A stretch of DNA of 64,000 nt from Coprinopsis marcescibilis (lineage: Eukaryota; Basidiomycota; Agaricomycetes; Agaricales; Psathyrellaceae): positions 28,935 to 92,934 of the forward strand of contig ML210211.1 in NCBI GenBank assembly GCA_004369085.1. Direction: 5' to 3'. Position 1 is the stretch's first letter. Every line of letters starts with the position of its first letter. The notes under the pieces were generated by a model, which was not told the origin of the DNA, did no database searches, and saw nothing but the letters and a program-made list of their open reading frames with translations. Both the position numbers and the translations under genes were made by a program. Below, in pieces: positions 28,957 through 39,265 of this stretch.

Positions 28957-29784
28957 ATGTACCCAACCCAGCTTCTTGTCCCAGTATCCCAGTGGCCGCC
29001 TTATTACCCAGTTCAGCCCGCTGCACCTTTCTCTCCGTACTCAGCAAACTTCACCCCACCCTTCGGAGGCGAGCCTACCACTCTGACTGGGATGGGAAAC
29101 CACAACCCCCAGATGGGTGTCCTTGTCTTTCTTCCATCGCTCCCTGGACGAACGAGCTCGTGTGGATCTCGTAGTACTAGCAAGTCAAGACGCACAAACC
29201 GAAGGACTAAAGCACCACCTCCGACTGTTTATACAGGGTCAGGGGGAGCACTGCGTCAGGGGTCGAATCGGACCGTAGTCGACGACGAAAGGATGAAGCA
29301 GCATCTGGAACGAGAAAGAAGAAAACGGAAAAGGTTGGAGATGGAGTTGCAACAGGAACGACAGCGAAGGAAGGGAGCCGAGGCCCAATTGGCCCGGGTA
29401 GAGATGCAATCGCAATTACAGCAGGAACCTCAAAACCCGAAGCCAAAGGAACCCAGCCAATTCTACGAGATGGGTGTATTTCAAGCAACGTGCCGCCTCA
29501 GCCTCATGAACGGTGCTCGGACGAAGACAGTTGAAAACCGCCCTAAAACTCCTCATTCAGCGTTGTTGGAGGGGAGAGAGGCCAAGCCGGCCAGCAAGCC
29601 TGCCCTGCGGCAGCGTATTCGACTTGAAAGGCCTCCATCAAGCGTATCCATTCACTCATGTGCGCGGCGATCCACACTCATCACCACATACACAATGGCA
29701 ACAACTTGTCGCACAAAATCATACATCCCGACCTTGAATCTCGCACCATTATTATCCAGATTGAGCCTCATTTCTCGGAATTAA
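28957..29784 (+). CDS. T5: coiled-coil protein with shared tail, duplicate of T4
   Basis: A single exon of 275 residues, colinear with T4. It has a Pro-rich N-terminus (WPPYYPVQPAAPFSPYSA), the shared block KAPPPTVYTGSGG, the coiled coil MKQHLERERRKRKRLEME and the shared block FYEMGVFQATCRLSLMNGART. The tail at 29617-29784 reads LRQRIRLERPPSSVS, then YIPTLNLAPLLSRLSLISRN. Identity to T4 is highest in the coiled coil and tail and low in the N-terminus. Unknown function, probably disordered plus coiled coil. Confidence 0.8.
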   Translation: MYPTQLLVPVSQWPPYYPVQPAAPFSPYSANFTPPFGGEPTTLTGMGNHNPQMGVLVFLPSLPGRTSSCGSRSTSKSRRTNRRTKAPPPTVYTGSGGALRQGSNRTVVDDERMKQHLERERRKRKRLEMELQQERQRRKGAEAQLARVEMQSQLQQEPQNPKPKEPSQFYEMGVFQATCRLSLMNGARTKTVENRPKTPHSALLEGREAKPASKPALRQRIRLERPPSSVSIHSCARRSTLITTYTMATTCRTKSYIPTLNLAPLLSRLSLISRN

Positions 29785-30211
29785 CGCTTTAACTGCATAT
29801 GTACCGTAGACTTATGATAATTTGCATACTTCACAATTTCTGTTACGTTCGCGGATGTTGCCGACTCTTTCAAGCAGAGACAAGCACACAATCCTTGGCC
29901 AATTTCATCTCAACAACTTGTACCGAACCCTCATGTAAGTTTGAAACCGCAGGTTGGCCTCAGCAATCGTCTGTTATACCAGTTCATCAGAGCTGGTTAG
30001 GAAGACTACAACGATGAAAGTCCCAAAGGCTAAAAGGCTGGCCAGGGCCTTTTCAACTCGCTGAATCGCAACTTACCACGAGGTATGTGCATGCGCGCAC
30101 TGCATTCACAGCTTTGGTTGAGGTTTGAGCGTGTTTTCTGGCACGAGTTGCAGTGCGCTGTATACTTCTGTGTAGTCAATACGCTCAGGGTGCAATTGCG
30201 CCTACGTGTCA

Positions 30212-32095
30212 ATGGCTCCTCCTCCCCCACCCCCCTTGATGCCCTTCCCCTTGACAAAGAATGTTGCCAAACCAGACCAGCAACAGACATCGTCCGAGTA
30301 TTACCGGACTTCGAAGGATCGCAGCGAAGCGGTCCAAGTACAGTACGAAGCAGAACTCGCAAAGTGGAGCCAACGATGGATGCTTGGTTTGACGGCCCCA
30401 GAGGCGCAGCCAACCGGCCGCGTCAGCGTCTCACAGCAGGACGAGAGCAAGAGAGCTCAAGTATCAGGGTCATCGGTTCGATCAGGACCCCCATATGTCT
30501 ACCACACAACCTTCCATTCGACTCCCAAGACTGGTGGCAGCAAACAATCCCATGCCCAGCCTAAGGACCATCGTTTTCAACGTAGCTCCAAACATCGTTC
30601 AGCAAAGTCCTTGTATTACTATCACTCATCGGCGGAGGACGACAGTAGCGACACGAAGCACCACACGCTCATCAAACCCCCAAACCACAACCCAACCTCT
30701 ACATTTGCAGAACGAATACGGCGTGAAGAGAGGGGCAATCAGAGTCGATCTGCAACGTCACCGCGAGCAACACAAGGAAGGCAACGAGGGATCCGGACAG
30801 CCACGGAATACGCAAAGCACACCGCCTATTCTGGCAGAATCTGAGGGCGAACAACGGGCTCGAGGGAATCGGTCGCTCCCCCGTCGAAGGCAATCACAAC
30901 ATCCCACCTCCACACGTCAGTTCATGCTGCCCCAGCTCACGAGCGTCCCCCTTGATTTGGAAAACGACGGGCTTGATGATACTCAGCGCCTAGAACCTGG
31001 GGAACAAGAAACTCTAAGACCCCCGTCTTCATCTTGGTCTTGCTCGTCTCGTAATGGCGACCTCAAGGATGGGCCAAACCAAAATGACAAAAGCTCTGGG
31101 ACAGGTGAGTATTAAGTCCATCGTCTAAGCAATCACGCTCTTTGCTAATCGATCCATCAGCTGCCACACATGATCCTGACGAGGAAGAATCAGCCCAAGG
31201 ACATGAAGATGAAGTTGAGAGGCTGAAGGCGAAGCTGAAGCATCAGGAGGAGCGGTATCGGGAAGAACAGCAGAAAGCAATGGAAAGCTTAGCAAAGGAG
31301 AAACGTCAGAGAATGAAGCTTGAGTGGGAGGTGCGGGATAGAGAGAAACTTGAAGAGGAAGGGCGAGAGAAAGACAGCTTGATTGCTAAACTGCAGGCGC
31401 AGAAGGCAGCGTTGGAACAGCAGATGAGGAATGAAGGGGAAAAGCAGGAGGAGGAGCGTGCGGACATGGAACGCCGATTTGAAGTAAAGTTGGTAGGAGA
31501 AAGCATTCGCATTGAGCGGGAGCAGCAGGAAAAGGGGCGTTTGGAGAGGGTGATGTATGTGGCTGGGATCAATAAGGGAAAAGAGAGCTGGGCAGCCCTT
31601 GATAAGGAAAGAAAGGAGGAACGAGAGACCTTAGAGCGGCAGAGGGAAGAGCTGAAGATGGAACTGGAGGGCGAACGGAAGGGTCGTCGGCAGCTTGAAC
31701 AGCAACGTCTAGCGCTGAAGCGGCTGGAAATTGAGTACAGGAAGGATCAGGGCAAGCTGGAACGCGAACGTCTCGAGCGAGAGAAGCTCGAAGTTGAACT
31801 TGCGAAGGAGATGGAGCAACGGGAGAGGCTAGAGCTAGAGCGGCAGCACCTGGAAGCGTTGGTTGCGCAACTCAGCTCTCAGGTGTCTGGCGGGCTTTCT
31901 ACTCAGCGAGCACCAAACGAGGGTGCACATCGTTCTCATATTCAGAGGCCTCCATCCGAATTTTCGCTTGCACAGACGAATGGAGGGCTGCGAACGTCAG
32001 TCTTCAGTTATCAGAGCAGCATCGCTACTTCGACGGGGCCCATACCCAGGCTGTCTCTGTCGCCGCATCTTTCTCCTGTGGGGCTCAATCAGTAA
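30212..32095 (+). CDS. T6: coiled-coil protein with shared tail, unresolved frame change
   Basis: It begins MAPPPPPPLMPF at 30212. Ser/His-rich disordered sequence runs in one frame until about 30700-30840, then coding-like sequence continues in the next frame (EPGEQETLRPPSSS). No intron of normal form clearly joins them. Either a weak-acceptor intron ending near 30742 or a single-base frameshift is needed. A clean intron at 31105-31160 then leads to a long Glu/Arg coiled coil (about 31200-31860). The tail at 31930-32092 reads RSHIQRPPSEFS, FSYQSSIATS, IPRLSLSPHLSPVGLNQ. If the frame change is a mutation, the C-terminal half would not be made from this start. Confidence 0.65.
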
Positions 32096-32109
32096 GAGAT
32101 TTGGAAGAT

Positions 32110-32228
32110 TCGATCCAATATGTGGATTTTCAGCTCCCAAAGCAGCATAGCTATTTTGGCGGGGCCTATACCCGGCACATAACATATATGTCTTTCGCCA
32201 CATCTCTATTGGGGTGGTCTCAGTAACT
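32110..32228 (+). pseudogene. Degenerate second copy of the tail module
   Basis: Just after the T6 stop the sequence repeats the end of T6 in decayed form: ttcagctcccaaagcagcat, then ggggcctatacccgg, ctttcgccacatct and ggggtggtctcagtaa. These match the tail codons for SYQSSIA, GPIPR, LSPHL and GLNQ. There is no open frame through it. It is a tandem duplication of the tail exon end, now non-coding. Confidence 0.7.
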
Positions 32229-32381
32229 GAAGGTGTCGAACTCCAACTGCTATATATACAAGCTGTGTGATCAAGTGTATTCAGCTCTAATATACATAAT
32301 ACAAGCACGACGAGTCACGACTGCTGGCTGGAGCAAAAGCAGAAGTTATGGCGAAAGAGCAGACGATTATGTATAGTCGGA

Positions 32382-32409
32382 GATCTCCGACCTTGATTGA
32401 AGCGGAGAT
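32382..32409. promoter_or_regulatory. Repeated promoter element, copy 1 (T7)
   Basis: Seven-base inverted arms atctccg and cggagat enclose accttgattgaag. The core ATTGAAGCGG recurs upstream of T8, in an orphan promoter at 35450 and upstream of T10, each time 310-375 bp before the (former) ATG. It may be a shared binding site or simply inherited duplicated sequence. Confidence 0.4.
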
Positions 32410-32732
32410 ATTATCCGCTCCAACCTCTGCTAGCCTGCCAGCGAGCCCAAGTTGTAGAATAAACCACATTGAAACCCGCGCCACATCAACCACCTTTTAA
32501 TCTTATACTGCAGTATTCATGTTCGCCGTGACGATTTCAATGTCGAATCAACACGAAGTATGTGACAGGTTTTGACAGCTTCGGCATTTCAGAACAGCAT
32601 TTTGGTGCCACAGGCTGTGCATGTCCGACCTCTTCAGAGCCGTCTTCGCTCCAAACCGTCGTACCTCCCTCCCCACTCTGTCAACACTTCAAGCCATAAG
32701 CCAGCTACCTCCACCCCAAAGAGCGCAGTACG

Positions 32733-33695
32733 ATGTCGACAACAGGAGGCCACCAGCAACAGGCCCCTATGCAGAAGCCCAAAAAGAAAGTCCGGTTTTC
32801 GAGCACTGTTCAAGTCAACGACACAGGCACTGCCAGTATAAGTATGGTGCCTGAGCATCTAGTGCAAAGGCCAAAAGCACGGAGGTCGCGAAGGACGGTA
32901 GCTAATCCTTCGGACAACAATCCTGAAGCAATGGAGGTTGAGGCGATTCCACTGGTGCCGGACATGGACAAAGAGGACGGACAGTACGACCGAGCTCGTC
33001 TTATTTTGGAGTTCGAGGTGGAAAGACAGAAACATTTGCAAGAACGACGCGAAATGGAGGACAGACTCAATCAAGTGTTGCAGGAGAAGGATGCGCTGGA
33101 GAAGGAGCTGTTGACGCAGAAGAGAATGGTCATGTGGCTGGAAGGGGAGAGACAAAGGGCCAAGCAAGGACTGCTGGAACCAATTCTGGTGGAAAGGACT
33201 ATATCTGCGGATGACGCAGAAGCACCGCCCAATTCGGTTAACGGGTGGCCTGGCGCACAGTCGGTTCGTGAGGATGACGGGAAGCAAGGGCGAGCAAAGG
33301 CAGAGGAGGAGCAGGAAAGGACTCGCTGGTATAGGAGAGCGGCCATCTACTGGCAAGAGCATGAACGACTGGAGCGCGAGAGACACGAGTACTTTGTGGC
33401 TGAAAGAGAGAGGGAAAAACGCAAGCGAGAACCGGAGCTACCTCTTCCACAGGTGCCTGAAGAACTTTCCTCTGAGGATGACGACGAAATTCCCGACCAT
33501 CATCAAGATTTACCGACTCCTGATCCCAGGCCGCGGTTTAGGTTGCAAAGGCCCCCATCCGCAGCATCAACTTGTTATACGATTGGAGGACGGTCAACTT
33601 GCGAGTCGGTTTTCGGCTACGAAGGCAGTATAGCTGGATCTACATGTCCTACGCCTCGGATATCTCTGTCACCTTGGACTGATTTCGACGAGTAG
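32733..33695 (+). CDS. T7: coiled-coil protein with shared tail and VRF motif
   Basis: A single exon of 320 residues. The N-terminus has KPKKKVRFSSTVQV (residues 15-28), a basic patch whose K-V-R-F fits the PP1 RVxF docking consensus. Then follows a coiled coil (YDRARLILEFEVERQKHLQE to KRMVMWLEGERQRAK, residues 87-145), an Ala/Glu-rich linker, the block RRAAIYWQEHERLERERHEY shared with T8 and T10, and an acidic stretch SSEDDDEIPD. The tail at 33535-33692 reads RFRLQRPPSAAS, FGYEGSIAGS, TPRISLSP. It is the best-preserved member of the T7/T8/T10 subgroup. Confidence 0.85.
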   Translation: MSTTGGHQQQAPMQKPKKKVRFSSTVQVNDTGTASISMVPEHLVQRPKARRSRRTVANPSDNNPEAMEVEAIPLVPDMDKEDGQYDRARLILEFEVERQKHLQERREMEDRLNQVLQEKDALEKELLTQKRMVMWLEGERQRAKQGLLEPILVERTISADDAEAPPNSVNGWPGAQSVREDDGKQGRAKAEEEQERTRWYRRAAIYWQEHERLERERHEYFVAEREREKRKREPELPLPQVPEELSSEDDDEIPDHHQDLPTPDPRPRFRLQRPPSAASTCYTIGGRSTCESVFGYEGSIAGSTCPTPRISLSPWTDFDE

Positions 33696-34608
33696 TCATG
33701 CTATCGCACCAATCTATGCCATATGGACTAGCTCGTACTGATTTAAAATTATTTCTATGGTTACAAATAGTATTCGTTATAATTCATACATAAAAGGTTT
33801 GAACAAAGTTATTATCTGCTTTGCGTACACAGGTCGAGGCAAGCCAAACCCGTTCCCCGGAGCAATTGGTGTGTCTGAATTGGCAACGCGTGGGCTTACC
33901 CGGAACGGAAATCCACGGACATAGGTCCAGCAGCAAACCCATATACCATGACGCATGAAGCGTAAGCTTAAAGGCTTGAAGGGGTGAATCTACACGGCCC
34001 AGAGCCACTGCCACCAGCGCTTAGTGCTTAAAATTGACTCCGAGCACACATATAGCAGAGGCGCTCACTCGAGGTGCTGTGCTATTAGCTCTAGCTCCGA
34101 TGCTTTAATTGTACGTATGAACACTGAGAATGATGTTGGATACAAGCACAACAAGTGCTATTCTGAGTAAATCTGAAGATGACGATGAAAACAGGCAGGA
34201 CAATATCAGCCTCGGGCTTTCCCGGCTCTTATTGAAGCGGAGATGATCAAATTATTCTCATCGTCGCCAAGCAGCGGCGCTGCCCATGTTGAAAGCCACC
34301 ACACCCTCAACTGCAATAGTATGCTACCATAAAGACCAATGAAGCATGCACGACCTGGTTCCAGTGTCGAATCAACATAAGGTATGCACAAGGCCCTGAC
34401 ATTGTTTCTGTTTCGGCATTCCAGAACAGCATCTCAGTGCGACAGGAGCTGTGCAGATCCCACGTCTTTCGAGCTTTCTTTGGTCCTTACCGCCATAGCC
34501 TCTCTCTCCACTCGCTATCGGCACTGAAACCCATAAACCAGCCACTTCTATCCAAAAGGCCATAGTACCGACCACCAATAAGTATCTGCGCAGACGCCCA
34601 CGCCGCCC
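33696..34608. other. T7-T8 spacer with decayed T8 5' end
   Basis: It holds the second promoter-element copy (34228-34248) and, at 34420-34600, sequence aligning with the 5' leader and start of T7. The ATG position of T7 is replaced here by acc (near 34569), so the T8 N-terminus has been lost. Confidence 0.55.
34228..34248. promoter_or_regulatory. Repeated promoter element, copy 2 (T8)
   Basis: cttattgaagcggagatgat matches the core of the T7 element. The left arm has decayed. Confidence 0.35.
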
Positions 34609-35280
34609 ATGGATGGGAATCAATACGACCAAGCTCGTCTTATTTTGGAGTTTGAGGAGGAAAGGCAGAAACTTTTGCGAGAGCGATGTGAAATGGAGGA
34701 TAGACTCAATCAGGTGTTGCTGAAGAAAGATGGGCTGGAGAAGAAAGTGTTGACGCAGAAGCGGATGATCAGGTGGCTGGAGGGGGAGAGACAAAAGGCC
34801 AAGAAGGACTCGAAGCTGCTAGAAACAATTCTGGTAGCAAGAATTGTATCTGCGCTTGACGAGAAACGAGTGCGAGCAAGGATAGAGGAGGGTCACCAAA
34901 AGATTGGTGGAGAGAGGCCAGCGGCCATCTACTGGCAAGACTTTTATGAAAGGCTGGAGCGTGAGAGACAGGAGTACCTTGAAGCTCAAGAAGAGATGGC
35001 AGATAAACGCAATCGAGCACTGGCGGTACCTGTTCCACAATCGCCGGATTTAGAAGAATCTTCTTCCGAGGATGACGATGAAAGTCCCTATCATCAACAT
35101 GTACCGCCAACTGATGCCAGGCTTCGATTTCGATTGCAGAGGCCCACATCTGCAGCATCAAACGCTTCTTCAATTGGACGACAGTCTACTCCAGAGTTGC
35201 TTGACGATGAAAGTAGTATAGCGGGATCTGCATGTCCAACGCCTCGGATATCTCTATCACCTTGGATTGGTTTTAATTAG
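34609..35280 (+). CDS. T8: N-terminally shortened T7 paralogue with shared tail
   Basis: A single exon of 223 residues from the ATG at 34609. It begins MDGNQYDQARLILEFEEERQ, which aligns with T7 residue 80 onward. The T7 N-terminus, with the K-V-R-F patch, is missing because the ancestral start codon is mutated. The coiled coil and the block AIYWQDFYERLERERQEYL are kept. The tail at 35122-35277 reads RFRLQRPTSAAS, DDESSIAGS, TPRISLSPWIGFN. The body is intact, so a shorter protein could be made. Whether 34609 is really used as a start is inference. Confidence 0.7.
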   Translation: MDGNQYDQARLILEFEEERQKLLRERCEMEDRLNQVLLKKDGLEKKVLTQKRMIRWLEGERQKAKKDSKLLETILVARIVSALDEKRVRARIEEGHQKIGGERPAAIYWQDFYERLERERQEYLEAQEEMADKRNRALAVPVPQSPDLEESSSEDDDESPYHQHVPPTDARLRFRLQRPTSAASNASSIGRQSTPELLDDESSIAGSACPTPRISLSPWIGFN

Positions 35281-35313
35281 CGGGATTGTACTTTAAAAAA
35301 AAAATGAAAATGT

Positions 35314-35790
35314 CTATTGTTCGCGTGCTTCACGTAGATCCTAGAAATGTAGTGCGTGTTTACTGAGACCGAAGACTTGGATCTGGGGGGTCACTGAACC
35401 GACCCAGAGTCAAGATGAAGAGTGCACGATCAACGCCGGCAAAACGACGAAGATCTCCAAACTTTATTGAAGCGGGGAATATGATTGTTCTCAAATATCA
35501 CCCATGTGGAAAATTTGTGCAAGCAGCAAGTGGCTGCTGAGAACGCCGACGCTGAATACCCTCGTGTTTCGACAGAAGACGAGAGATTATGTCCAATTTG
35601 ACGATTCCAGTGTTAACTGACATGAGGCACAGATAGCGCCTTTGCTGATCCGAGTAACAGCAACTCTGATGAGAGCAGTGCGCATCCCTGATCCCTGTTC
35701 TATACGCTGTAGCCGTTCCCTCAACTCTCTATCCTCACTATTACCCCACAAACTAGCCACCTCCTCCAAAATTGCCCCAAGGAATCAGGA
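35314..35790 (+). repeat. Direct repeat copy A: orphan promoter of a lost T gene
   Basis: About 470 bp matching the T10 upstream region (37977-38450), including gttcgcgtgcttca, the third promoter-element copy (35450-35476), tgtccaatttgacgattcca and ttagccacctcc-like leader sequence. Where T10 has its ATG (gaaatgtcccc) this copy reads aaattgcccc. It is therefore the promoter and leader of a T10-like gene that was deleted or lost its start. Confidence 0.75.
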
Positions 35791-35996
35791 TACCCTCTGA
35801 GGTAGAAACGACCCATCACGGTCCGTCGGAAATCAAATGTTTGACTTCACCCTATTGTAACAACCCAGAACCTGTCTGAAGAATCCGGGGCTTGCCGGCC
35901 ATCTCCTGATCTAAGTACAACGGACAGTCCTTAGAACATGCGGTGTAAATCCGTCCGCTGACCATACTGCTACTGCGTAGCTCTGCCAAATCCGTC

Positions 35997-37627
35997 ATGA
36001 CGGAATACGACTACTCGCCAGAAGCTTGGGACCGCTATATTGCTGCCCAGGACAGAATTTCAAGGTTGGTGCAGATGTATGGATCAAGCACCAGTCAGCC
36101 AACTACTAGTCGTGAAAGCCAAGCAAGGCCGCTGCGTCACTCAGGGGTGGATCAGTCTATTGGTCGTACAACTACTTCAGCTCCGTCGCCTGCACAATCT
36201 CATCGCAGCATCCCTGCCCCTCGACACCATGCGCGCACATCTTCCACAGAGTCCCTGGGTCGTCCACCGTTATCCAAGGCACATGCAATACCCACCGCCA
36301 ATCAATACATTGGTCGTAGGGCAAGCACTTCAGCTACTCTCCCTCCAAGATCCCCGCCCAGCCTGCCTTACTCTCAACGCCATCCACGCTCGGCTTCCAC
36401 AGAATCCTTGCCAGGTCGCCTACAATTGTCCGAGACCTATGCCCCAGCCACTGCCAGAAGCTACACAATGTCCAACGAGGATCTTCCACGGATCTCTGCT
36501 CGATTCATGACCACAACATCCAGACCACCAGTATCCCCAGCTATCATTAACCGTGGTAGAGGCACAGACTCGGACTCGCACGATGAATATCCAAGCCAAG
36601 CGGCCCACAGACGCAGCACTCGCAACCCAGTTGTGCCAAGCTACGACCGTCCGCAATTACCGTACCGCTCAGGCAGCAATCAATCCATTGGTCGTTCAAG
36701 TACCTCAGCTCCTTTCTCTTCAAGATATCCTCCCAGCCTGCCTTCCCTTCCTCGCCATGGGCGCTCAGCTTCCACGGAGTCCTTGGGCCGCCTACAATCG
36801 TCCAAGAACTATCCTCCAGCCACTTGGAGCAAAACCATATCTAACGAGGATCTTCCATCGACCAATGCTCGATTCGTGTCCTCAAGACCCAGACCACCCG
36901 CATCCCCGGCCATCAGGAACCACAGTAAAGACACGGACTCGGACTCACAGGACGACTCTCCAAGTCAAGCCGCCAACGGACGCAAAGCTCGCAAGCCAGG
37001 TGACCATCCGCAATCGCTGTATCGTCTAGGTACCGACCGGTCTACGGATCGCGGTGCAGATGCTCCTTCAGCTCCTTTGTATTCACGGTCTCATTACCCA
37101 GTCTCTCAGCACCAGATACGCACAGCTTCCACACCATTTAATGAACTCGAAATCAAGCTCGAACAAGAACGAAAAAGGAGGGAGAAGCTTGAGACGGAGC
37201 TACTTAAGGAAAGAAAGCGACGGGAAAGGCTTGAAATGGAACTAAGGGAAGAAAAAAGGCGATTAGCAAAGGTTGAAGCGGAGTTGAAGCGAGAGAGGAT
37301 ACAGTGGGATCGGATTCGGTTGAAAGTAGAGGAGACACAGCGAAACCGCCGGGGTCAGGGGAGACAGATGTCGCAGAATCTGCAGGTCAAGGTTCCTCCG
37401 TTTACCCAGGTATAATCAGCAAACGCGACATTCTTGTCGCTGCGTCCTCGTCACAAAGGAAAGAACGTCTTCGGCTGGAACGACCTCCGTCGAGCCACGT
37501 TTCTTCTTCCTCAGGAAATAGCGAGGCCACTAGATGTTCATCCACAACTATCAGCACCGTTAAGAGCATAGAGTCGCAATTCGTCCCTACAATGGATCTG
37601 TCGCCTTTATGGTCAAATGAAACCTGA
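35997..37627 (+). CDS. T9: repetitive Ser-rich protein with coiled coil and shared tail
   Basis: Two exons with an intron at 37355-37410 (donor gtcagg, acceptor tttacccag), in phase, giving about 525 residues. Residues 40-330 contain at least three imperfect copies of a unit with QSIGR, TSAP, PPSLP, RSASTESLGR and, in two copies, SNEDLP and PASPAI. It is disordered and rich in potential phosphosites. A coiled coil (ELEIKLEQERKRREKLETEL) covers about residues 382-455. The tail at 37467-37624 reads RLRLERPPSSHVS, then VKSIESQFVPTMDLSP. The last part is nearly identical to the end of T11. The 3' flank also resembles that of T11, followed by an NLR relic. Confidence 0.8.
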
Positions 37628-37682
37628 ACGTCCTACTTTAAGTATATATAAAATTCGTCCAACTGTAGAATAACATTGTTCC

Positions 37683-37862
37683 TAGGACACGCGAATACAG
37701 CACATTGACAAGGTCAAGTGTCACTGTGTCAGCACAGTCCTTCTCCAAAAAGCTTTCACACCTACTTCTTGCACGATCCAACCTGCGCAACGAGCTTCTG
37801 CAGCGAATGCGATAGGCGAGGGGCAAACTTCACCGGATCCGCACTGGGTTAAAGCAACCAAT
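37683..37862 (-). pseudogene. Relic of the NLR TPR region
   Basis: About 180 bp on the minus strand align with 44340-44550 of the NLR gene. Matches include gcgaggggcaaactt, ggatccgcactgg, ttgcacgatccaacc-type and gttgacaaggtcaag-type stretches, with an internal deletion of some 60 bp and several substitutions. It lies in the same orientation and at the same distance behind T9 as the intact NLR lies behind T11. No function is expected. Confidence 0.8.
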
Positions 37863-37976
37863 GATATTCTGTAAGTTTGGCCCTTGATCGGACGCAAAGC
37901 CACGAAGAGATGCACGGCGAACCCATGAGGCTTGAAGCTTGAAGGCTGCCATAGACCCGGAAGCTGCTGTGCAATG

Positions 37977-38443
37977 TTCGCGTGCTTCAAGTTCACGTAA
38001 ATCCTAGGAACGGGGGGTAATGCGAGTTTACATAAACCAAAGAGTTTAATCTACGCGTCGATGAACAAATTCAAAGTCAAGATGAAGAGTGAAATATTAA
38101 CGGCAGAAAAACAACGGGGATCTCCGAACTTGATTGACGCGGGACATATTGTTCTCAAATCTCATCCGTGTGGTCTGGCAGTGTGAGCAGCGAGTGTCCT
38201 CTGAGAATGCCGACGTTGAATACCCTCGCTTGTCAACAGTACTCAACAATGAAGGCAGAAGATTGTGTCCAATTTGACGATTCCAGTGTTAACTAACACG
38301 AGGCACAGACAGTGCCTTGGCCGATCGTAACAGCAACTCTAGTGAGAGCTGCGCTCATCCCTCATCTCCGTTCCATACCGTTGTAGCTTCTCCTCCTCAC
38401 TCTATATCCGCACATTACCCATAAATTAGCCACCTCCCTCGAA
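37977..38443 (+). repeat. Direct repeat copy B: T10 promoter
   Basis: The partner of 35314-35790. It contains the fourth promoter-element copy (38119-38141, tctccgaacttgattgacgc) and leads directly to the T10 ATG. Confidence 0.7.
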
Positions 38444-39090
38444 ATGTCCCCAGTATTACCAACGTTGACAACAGGAAGGGACTCGCGCCAGGCCTTTACG
38501 TACCGGAATCCCCCAAAGCAAGCCCAATTCTGGAGGTTTGATCGAGTTGACCAGAAGGGCAGCGTAGACCAAGTACATCTGAGGCCGAAACAACCCACCT
38601 TGCTGAGAGTCAACCACCCAACCGACCCTACCTACTATTATGAAGCCGAAAGCCCGAGCTCACATCGACACAAGAAAACAAAAGTAGCTGGAGAGTTGAG
38701 GGTAGAGACTCCTATTGCGTCGCCTGTTTATGTGGAACGCTATGACAGAATTCGCCTTGTGGCCGAGTTCGATGAGGAAAGGCGGAGATTTGTACGAGAG
38801 CGACAGGAAATGGAGGGCAAGATCAATCAGCTGTTGCTGGAGAAAAAGGCGCTGCAGAAGAAGCTGTTGACGCAGAAGCGGATGATTAGGTGGCTGGAGG
38901 GAGAAAGGCAAAGGGCCAAGAAGCAGCTGTTGGAAACAATTCTGGTGGATAGGACTGTATCTTGCCCTGTTTGTTCCTTGCTCGCAGTTCGTTGTGAGCG
39001 AGCTAACAAGTGGCATGTGGACCAAACACACTTGTGTGGTGAGTTGGGGGTGGAGAGGCTCCGGCAGGAGACTCGAGCCAATCTCCAGGT

Positions 39091-39130
39091 NNNNNNNNNN
39101 NNNNNNNNNNNNNNNNNNNNNNNNNNNNNN
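39091..39130. other. Assembly gap (40 N)
   Basis: A run of N directly beside the minisatellite. The repeat is the likely cause of the gap. Confidence 0.99.
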
Positions 39131-39265
39131 GCCTTTTGATAGGCATAAATAGACAGCCTGTCCATAGGCATAAAAAAGCACCTCTCCATAGGTGTAGCCT
39201 TTCAATAGGCATAAGTGAAAGAGGCCTGTCCATAGGCAAAAGGACAATGTCCTATTGGCAAGGCA
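39131..39265. repeat. Minisatellite, ataggcataa units
   Basis: Irregular tandem units built on cctgtccataggcataa (also cctctccatagg, cctttcaataggcataa and cctgtccataggcaaaa), about 20-28 bp apart, roughly six copies. It continues an array probably collapsed in the adjacent gap. Confidence 0.75.
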
